Below are positions 56,541 to 64,000 of a DNA stretch of 64,000 nt, one piece after another (the stretch's first letter is position 1; each line of letters opens with the position of its first letter). The notes beneath the pieces are model-generated. The model did no database searches. It was given only the letters and a program-made list of their open reading frames with translations, and had not been told where the DNA came from. The DNA is taken from NCBI RefSeq assembly GCF_015706575.1, contig NW_024037074.1:28385334-28449333 (forward strand), read 5' to 3'. The position numbers and the translations under genes are program-made. This stretch comes from Patiria miniata (Eukaryota > Echinodermata > Asteroidea > Valvatida > Asterinidae).

Positions 56541-58540
56541 GATGGATGAGAATGAGAGAGAAAGCATTGGTAAGAGAGGCTGAATAGGATGACAGCTGTA
56601 CGATTTCCTCAAACGCTCATCTTACAAACGCCGGGTATGTTAGGGCCAGGGTCATCGCCACTTGCATGGGGGGGGGTGGATGTGTGCAGGGGCGGAATTT
56701 TCGCGGAGGGGTTCTTTTTTTCTAATTTATATTTACTTCTCACGTTTTTAGAAAAGTAAATTCCAAAACGCCAACCGTACACCGATTAATATGCGGATGA
56801 CGTTTGGGAAAAGAAATTCCGCCATGCAGGATGGTAAAGGGTGCACACCGGTAAATAGACCTAAACCCATCCGCCGAGTGCATGAAAGAAAGTTAAACCC
56901 TCAAAATATTCTATATTAGAGAGTTCTGAGAGCCATAAAATTGGGGATTTGAAGAGATAAGGCAATGAACCCTCTGGCCCGGACTTGGGGCTTCCAATTC
57001 TGAGCATCTTGGATGCAATTGGGCTCGAAAGTGGCGCTACTGTGTCATGTTGTGGAGGGATCGTTTTTGAAGATGGCTACTGTTCCACTTTGGGAAAAAG
57101 TAGGGGTCGCCTTGTTTGGGTGAGAATATCTCGAAAAGTCAATGGTCAACCCACAAAAATGAAAATAAAATAAAAGATGACATGTTAATTATCTTTTTTC
57201 TGTGCAACTATATACCTGTGAGAGTTCTGAGTATTTTTACAAGAATTTTGTAGTATGAGCATTTAACACTGGTGTCTATGGGAATTGTAATACAGGGCTG
57301 CACCCCAAGACCTGTCAATCGACTCCTAAAGAGACAAGTGATAACTACACGTACTTCCCGATTTTTTTGGTGAGTAATGCTCATGACTGTGGATCTCCAA
57401 CGCATGGTGTTTAAAATTTCAATTGAATACAATGTAGTATTTCTTGAGTTGTTGCCCCCAAAACGAGTTAATACTGTATTTCCAAGTTAGAATTTCGTCC
57501 AGTGATTTGTCATGATGACTGCGTAACATTATGAGATTTAATGTTATGGGGAAACTGTCAAACAATGAAACAATAATACATGTTTGACCGAAACAAATAT
57601 AGTATCTTAAACGCGAAAATTTCAAGCCGAATGAAAACAGAAAGTCAACGTCCAAGAAATATGACACACTCGTTTTTTGGGGCCGGGCAATAACCCGAGC
57701 CTACCTGACCAAAATTTTTCAAGTTGTAAGTTCGGCCAGTGATTGGGCTTGATGTTTACTCATCAGGAGATTCTATTTCGCGAGCAACCGTCAAACAACT
57801 ATTGAAAGTTTCTTTCGAGAAAGGGCGCGCTAAATAAAAGTTTCCATCAATAGAGGGGGCGCCTCATAAATAGTGGTCTCCACAAAGCCAGCATCTGCCA
57901 AGCCCCCATCGACAAAAACCATAAGCCTAAAAACATTATCTTCAATTGTGTGTTTTCTTGTGGTGTGCCCCCAAACTGGTAATGTGGCCCCTCCCCCTCC
58001 CCCATGCCCGGAGCTGCGAATGGTGCTGCTCCTCAGACACTCCGGTTGAGACTGATTCCCGATAAATAATTCTCTCATCCAAACTTCATTTAAGAAAAAA
58101 AAGGCTCGGGTTTCACCTCAACGACATCTGGCTCCCACTACTCCAGACTGATGGGTCTCCGATACCCTAGGTCCTCGGCTACACCTAGACTGATGGGTCT
58201 CCGATACCCTATATGTCCTTCCTCTACTGAGACTGCAACATAACTGTTCCACTTCATTGGGCTCACCAAGGTTGCTCTAGGATCCCAGCTACTTGGCATC
58301 CACACAGAATGCAACTTCACACTTCATCGATTTCGCTTTTGCTATACTGAAGTGTTTACTTTCTTACTGAGCATACTGACCGGAACGACGAGTTTATACG
58401 TCTGGTTCTTTTCAGAACCATTCACTTAGTTGAGACATTATTCGCACACGGTGTTTCCACAAACATTTCATTATTTGTTTAACGTATTTACCAAATTGAA
58501 TTCAATGTACAAGTGACCTAGATTGCACACTTGTTATGCG
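56541..58540. other. Non-genic interval
   Basis: 56570-56905 matches pieces of 10500-11790. GAGAGTTCTGAG occurs at 56928 and 57219. A 35-base phrase (AGACTGATGGGTCTCC, GATACCCTA) is repeated at 58145 and 58188. Otherwise nothing was recognised and no long frame exists. Confidence 0.35.
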
Positions 58541-59781
58541 GGTAATGAAGATACCCTGAAACATTTTTATATTTTCGCTAAACTCAACCGGGTGTGAAAA
58601 CGCTTGCCCGCTAAACTCAACCGGGTGTGAAAACAATTGCTCGTATTTAAGTACATTTGAAGGAAAGTTCTGCATTTTTGAATGAGCGAGGGTGAGAAAT
58701 TGGACTAAAATTTGAATGAAGATGCTGCTTTAAAACTCACATAATTATGTCTTCTACAAACATTAATGTGATTGACTTACTAGCACCCTATTATTGGTTA
58801 AACTCTCTCGCGTGAGCGGTCACTCTACTAATTATCACCAGCTAAACACGCACTATGATATTATAATGAGTCTGTATTTCATAGGGTCCTAAATTCACGC
58901 TACCCCGGATAAAAGACACCCCGGCAGAGACACGCCCAATGCAGTATCATTATTAATCCTCGGAAGGATTTGTTTTCTTTCTAAAATCAAAAACAAAGAA
59001 ATGAGTTTGAATTGCACCATAGTGGACCAATGACTCTTAAATGTCATTATTGTTTTTGTTTTGTTCTTGTGTGCACAATTATTTTCATTGGATTTTTAAC
59101 GTAATAAAAATTTGGTCTTAGAGTTTAATTCTGATGAAATGATTGTTTACGATTTAATGCAATTTTAATTGTTAATGTGACAATATCAGAGCATTGTTAA
59201 AACGTAGTTATAATTCTATTGCAAATGATTATTTTATTGTACAAAAGATGTAGTTAATTTGCAATTGCATGTACATTTCATGATATCTCTCTGTTTAACT
59301 GCTTCTCTCTGTTTAACCGCTTAACTAATTTAGTAATATCATGTGATAAGATATAGGATATAAACTCTAAAAAACAAGGTTTTTGAAAACTCTAGTTTTT
59401 GATAATACATGCCCCTTGTAATACACTCTGGAGGAATGAATTCGAATTCTTCGGAAAGTAGAATTGAAAAGACATTTTGAATATTTACTAAAAAAAAAGG
59501 TAAAAAAATCGTTTGTCGTCGAAATGAACAAGCAAATACCAATCTGACTCTTGTGAACAAATGTCTTATTAAGTACTTAAATCAGTGATTATTATTAACA
59601 ATTCTAATCAATTTGATATTAAAAATATTTGCACAAATTCAGTGAATTACTTTGTATTCTGTATAGTTATTTTGTTGTTTTGTCGTCTTGAATTTGGGGT
59701 TTGTGTTCAAGGCCCGGTACAGAATGTGGGTCGAGGGGTTTAGGGGTTGAAAATGGGAGGGGGCAACAAAACTGATACCAA
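58541..59781 (+). repeat. Remnant of a fifth C1q unit (no promoter, no coding exon)
   Basis: 58541-58760 matches intron 1 of the other units (GATACCCTGAAACAT, CGCTAAACTCAACCGGGTGT; compare 3470-3700), with a 36-base tandem duplication at 58574-58640. 58940-59690 matches the 3' flank (compare 5990-6650 and 54930-55560). The coding exon and exon 2 that should lie between are gone. 59690-59781 continues as in unit 4 and resumes after the RTE insertion at 63361. Confidence 0.65.
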
Positions 59782-59790
59782 TAGTTATTT

Positions 59791-62700
59791 CATCATCATT
59801 AGCCTAATTCAATCCACTGCTGGATGAAGGCCTCTCCACTAACTTTCCATGCTTTTCGATCCCTTGCCAGTTGTTTCCATTTCGTCCCTATGAAATCAGA
59901 GATTTCATCTCGCCATCTCTTAGGCTGTCTTCCTCTTCGCCTCTTTAATGATAATGGCGTCCAATCCGTTACTTTCAGGGTCCATCTGTGGTTGTCTCTT
60001 CTCATGACATGTCCTGCCCAACTCCACTTTTTCTTTTTGATCTCAACTATTATGTCTTGCACCCCTGTCTTTCTTCTAAGATCTTCGTTCTTTATTCTGT
60101 CTCTCTTTGTGACCCCAACCATTATTCTTTCCATTGCCCGTACGGTGACTCGCAATTTTTGCTCTGATTTCTTTGAAGGTGCCCAAGTCTCAGCGCCATA
60201 TGTTAAAACTGGGATGATGCACTGGTCGAAGAGTTGACGCTTCATCTTTTGCAGTATTTTTCTGTCCTTGAATATGTAACTCAACTTGCCAAATTTTGCC
60301 CATGCAAGTTGTATTCTCCTTTGAATCTCCTCTGAATTCCCAACCTTAAATGTGATCTTCTGTCCCAAATATATGTACTCATCTACTGTGTCCAGTGTTT
60401 CATTCCCCACTTTAAATTGTGTTATGCCTGTGTTGGAATTGGACATCACTTTCGTCTTCTTCATATTCATCCTAAGGCCAACTTTTCTACTTGCCGCATC
60501 GAGCTCTTGCATCATACCATTCAGTTCCTCTGGGTCGTGACTCAATAAAAGGATGTCGTCCGCAAACCTCAGATGGGTAAGTTGTTCTCCATCAACACGG
60601 ACACCCTTGTTCTCCCAGTCCAAGCTTCTGAAGGCTTCCTCTAGTGTTGAAGTGAAAAGTCTAGGTGAGATCGGATCTCCCTGACGAACTCCTCGCTTAA
60701 CTGGCAACACATTGGTGATGGAGGAGCCGATGTAGACTTTTGCCGAAGGATCTCTGTATATCAACTTCACTATGTTTAAGTACTTGGCCTCGACGCTGAA
60801 TTTCTTCAGTGTTTGTAGCATAGATTCCTGATCCAGACTGTCAAACGCTTTTTCGTAATCGATGCAGGCTGAATTGGTATTCTCTTGCTTTCTCTATTAG
60901 TTGATTTAATGTGTGAAGATGGTCCGCAGTTCCGTAACCAGCTCGAAATCCTGCCTGCTCTCTTGGTTGGTTTTCCTCCAAGATTCGCTCTATTCTGGCA
61001 CCTATAATTCTGCTGAAGAGCTTGTAGAGGTGGGGGAGCAGACTTATTGGTCGGTAGTTTTTCACATTCTGTTTGTCTCCTCTTTTGAATAGAAGTATGA
61101 TTTTTGCACAAATCCACTGCGTAGGAAGTTCTTCCTTTTCCATTACTTCGTTGAAGACTGTTGTTATTTTCTCCAAAAGTTTATTTCCACCAACTTGTAG
61201 AATGTCAGAAGTAAGCTGGTCCTCTCCTGGGGCTTTGCTTTTCTTCATATTTGTTAGTGTTTATTCTACTTCTTCTTTCATAATCGGTGGGACATCAGTA
61301 GCCTTCTCGTCCCAGTCTACAGTTGTTCTCCAGTCTGGATTTGGGTTATCATACAGATGAGTGTAGAATTCCTCCACACGCTTGTTTATTTTTGTTCTGT
61401 CTGATGTAACAGTTCCATCTTGTAATTTTATAGCCGACATAAGATCCTTTCCTTTTTGTAGCTTTCTATCAACCACTTTTGGTCCTCTATTTCTCTCCAG
61501 TGCCTCTCTTACAACCTTTGTTTTGTACTTTCTGCTAAGCGACCGTCGCTTCTTTCTTATGGTCTTGTTTAGCTCTGTGTATTCTACCTGGTTTCTGATA
61601 GATTCTCTTCTTTGGGGTTTCAGTAGTTTCCTTTTGTCATTGAGACTTTTGAGTTCATCTTTCTCAGCTACAAACTCCTCTTTTCTCTTTTTTTCGTCCT
61701 TTGCAACTTTCTCTGCACTCTCCATTACAACATCTGTGACTTGCTTATATTTCCCTTCAATCGAGAGATCTTCCCACGTATCGTCCAGGACACTGAATCG
61801 GTTATTCAGTTCTATCTGAAATTCATTTTCTTGTGAAACCAGTTTTCTGATATCTATGTTTCTTCGTCTCGGGGGTCTAATTCTCTTCATCCTTTCAATC
61901 TTCTTGTCAAAGCGATCTTTCGCTCGGACCATCCTATGATCGCTTTCCATATCAACACTAGGAACCGTTGCCATATCCATGAGAATATCCTTGCGATTGC
62001 ATAGAATGAAGTCGATGGTATTGTGCGTTTCTGCATTCGGGCTTTCCCAAGTCCAGTAACGATTTTCCTTTTTCTGGAAAAAAGGTATTTCCAATCACAA
62101 GACTCCTTGACAAAGTAAAGTTTATTAATCGGTCTCCCCTTTCATTCCTGTCCCCTATTCCAAATGAACCCATAGATGTTTCTTGTTCATCCATACGTCT
62201 TCCCACCTTTGCGTTGAAGTCACCAATAACTAGGATGTATGTAGTATTGTCCGTGTCCAGAAGCTTGTTGAGATTCTCATAGAAAACCTCAGCTTCCTCG
62301 TCTGTGTGGCTCGAGGTTGGTGCATATGCTTGTATGACCTTAAGACAGTGCTGTTGGTTGATTTGGAGCTTGACCATGGCTGTCTGTCTCCAATACACTT
62401 GTATTCTATCACGTTTTGTTCAATGTTCTTGTTAATCAGAAAACCTACACCATAACGACTCTTCTGTGATTCGGATGTATAAAGCATGTGTCCACTTTCT
62501 ACCAATTTGACCAGATTCTTCTTGTTTCTGCTAGTCCAATAATATGCCATTTGATCCTGGCGATTTCTTCTGTCAATGAGTCCAGACTCTCATCTGTCCT
62601 TAAAGTTCTTACATTGTACGTACAAACATAAGTCTCTCTTTGGCTGCAGATGTTTCCCTTATCAGACCTGGACTTCCCTTTCGGGTTTGGGTTCAGATCG

Positions 62701-63360
62701 TCATATACTGGTTGTGAACCAAAGGGTCCATCTGCTGCCGATGTCCTAACTCTCTGTCCTGTAGAGTAGGGCCCATTACGGCCACGGGCTATTTGGCCTC
62801 CATCATTTTGACTGTTCATGTTGGTAGAGGTATTTGCCATACTCCACCGCGCTGGCAAGACGTGTTGGTGGAGGCTTCTTGTAGCATGCAGTTGTTTCCA
62901 TACTAGGGCGAAGCTTCCCCTCTGTAGCAGGTTGTCTATGTTGTACATACAGTCTACAGGTTTACCGTAGCAGGTGCATGATTATAATTTCACCTGACCT
63001 GACCCCATACTATTTAACCCATAGCTGGGTCGAAGAATAAGATAAAATTAGGAATAGTCAAAACACCAAGTCAGTTCCCAAACCTCAGTATGGGGATACG
63101 CCTTTCCCGCCAACAGGAGATCTGTGTGTATGTACCCCTGCTGGCATCGGTGATGTCTTGACCTTTCCAGGGGTCAGGCGCCTCTAACCCTACCTAATTT
63201 AAGATACAACTAGACTTAAATGACAAGGCATTTCTAGAAAAGGAATAGGAGAAGATGGGGCTGGGGGTGAGAACAAGAATTGAAAGAGTGGACAGAAAAG
63301 ACAGCTGAGGAAGTAGAGGGTGCTTAATCCCTCACTCTGATATAGATCAGCCTCTCTCTC
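59791..63360 (-). mobile_element. Full-length RTE-clade LINE
   Basis: A 3.57 kb minus-strand insertion flanked by the 9-bp target duplication TAGTTATTT (59782-59790 and 63361-63369); the uninterrupted homologue is near 55750. The 5' UTR is followed by an apurinic-endonuclease part (from about 62640: ETYVCTYNVRTL, VIGDFNAKVG, SDHRMV) and a reverse transcriptase (APGEDQLTSDIL, RGVRQGDPISP, LRFADDILLL, EYIYLGQ), then the RTE-type end (WSWAGHVMRR). The 3' end is short and stops in TGATGATGA, as in RTE. The single ORF is disabled: frame changes near 62535, 62400, 62085 and 60860, and an in-frame TAA at 61261-61263. The first ATG used here is at 62948. Moderately young, not active. Confidence 0.88.
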
Positions 63361-63369
63361 TAGTTATTT

Positions 63370-63477
63370 ATCTTTCAATAATTGAACAAGAGCAGTACAT
63401 ATTACTAAGACGGTGGTGAAGTCCACTCGTTTCATTTCCCCCACGGATTCTTGAAATATAATAATTAATCATTTGGG
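63370..63477. other. Unit-5 flank after the LINE
   Basis: ATCTTTCAATAATTGAAC and the following 80 bases continue the 55755-55850 homology, showing where the RTE element interrupted the flank. No gene. Confidence 0.5.
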
Positions 63478-63811
63478 GGCTAATCATCCTTACTCGCAGC
63501 TGGGATGCTGAATTGCGAAGGACGCGGCTACAACGTGGTCGGGCCGCTGGCACGTAAAGGCGCCTATGGCTGCCGGCCACAACGACCCATATATGACCAC
63601 GGAGCACAGCCTGAGATCGAAAGTGTTTGATTTTTCCGGAGGGAGGAAAACCGGAGGGCCCGGAAAAAAACCCTCGTGGCACTGGAGAGAACCAACGCAC
63701 AACTCTACTCATATGCGATCCGCGGCCAGGATTCAAACCGTGGTCACCTTGATGAGAGGCGAGGCTTTACGCACAAGCCACCCATGCCACCCAAAATGCT
63801 AGTATAATGTA
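63478..63811 (-). repeat. tRNA-derived SINE copy 2, with 3' tail
   Basis: Minus-strand SINE: tRNA-like head toward 63790 (B-box-like GGTTTGAATCC, complement of 63729-63739), body GGTTCTCTCCAGTGCCACGA and CCTCCGGTTTTCCTCCC, then a unique tail region (63478-63594, TCGCAGCTGGGATG on the + strand). The best copy for judging the full length, about 330 bases. Confidence 0.65.
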
Positions 63812-64000
63812 TATGACCACGGAGCACAGCCTGAGATCGAAAGTGTTTGATTTTTCCGTAGGGAGGAAAACCGGAGGGCCCGGAGAAAAACCCTCGTGGC
63901 ACTGGAGAGAACCAACGCACAACTCTACTCACATGCGATCCGCGGCCAGGATTCAAACCGTGGTCACCTTGATGAGAGGCGAGCGCTTTACGCACAAGCT
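63812..64000 (-). repeat. tRNA-derived SINE copy 3, cut by the window end
   Basis: Repeats 63592-63770 with few differences, immediately next to copy 2 after ATAATGTATAT. Its head lies at the window edge. The tandem arrangement lacks the tail between copies. Confidence 0.65.

Overview
The window looks like nuclear DNA of a marine invertebrate, most likely a deuterostome (echinoderm, hemichordate or cephalochordate). The reasons are intron-bearing genes, a dense mix of LINE, SINE, tyrosine-recombinase and Ty3/gypsy retroelements and MITEs, and a tandem family of secreted collagen-C1q proteins. The species cannot be named from the sequence alone. Nothing bacterial is seen.

The host content is one gene family: four paralogous collagen-stalk C1q-head genes, all on the + strand, with coding exons at 4429-5255, 19910-20746, 34515-35351 and 53330-54166. 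Each protein has a signal peptide, a short Cys cluster, 28-29 Gly-X-Y triplets with one fixed interruption, and a C-terminal C1q domain. The first copy is frameshifted; the other three are open. Each coding exon follows a 3' splice site directly before the ATG. Upstream lies a duplicated promoter (paired inverted CCAAT boxes, CRE-like site, TATA-like box) with an 80-84 nt noncoding first exon ending in GTGAGT. There are five promoter/exon-1 copies (TSS near 885, 13594, 17297, 25052, 50272) for four coding exons, so one is an orphan or an alternative promoter. A second noncoding exon is visible for copies 1-3 and has been deleted in copy 4. At 58540-59781 a fifth unit survives only as intron and 3'-flank sequence.

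Layout: unit 1 (1-6660); a transposon cluster (6664-12500: inverted-repeat element, LINE fragment, TACGCA-rich TIR elements, MITE, SINE); orphan promoter unit (12500-16280); unit 2 (16280-21283) with a precisely dated MITE; spacer block S1 (21284-24500); unit 3 (24500-45389), swollen by a minisatellite, a hAT-type element and a YR retroelement fossil in its intron, and by a young Ty3/gypsy element (itself carrying a 3.3 kb DNA transposon) in its 3' flank; spacer blocks S2 and S3 (45390-49740); unit 4 (49740-55760); a repeat-rich stretch; the unit-5 remnant split by a full-length RTE LINE (59791-63360); and tandem SINEs to the window end.

The paralogues differ mostly at a few surface-loop-like patches of the C1q head while the stalk is nearly fixed. 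This is what a diversifying family of secreted recognition molecules with shared regulation would look like; that function is inference.
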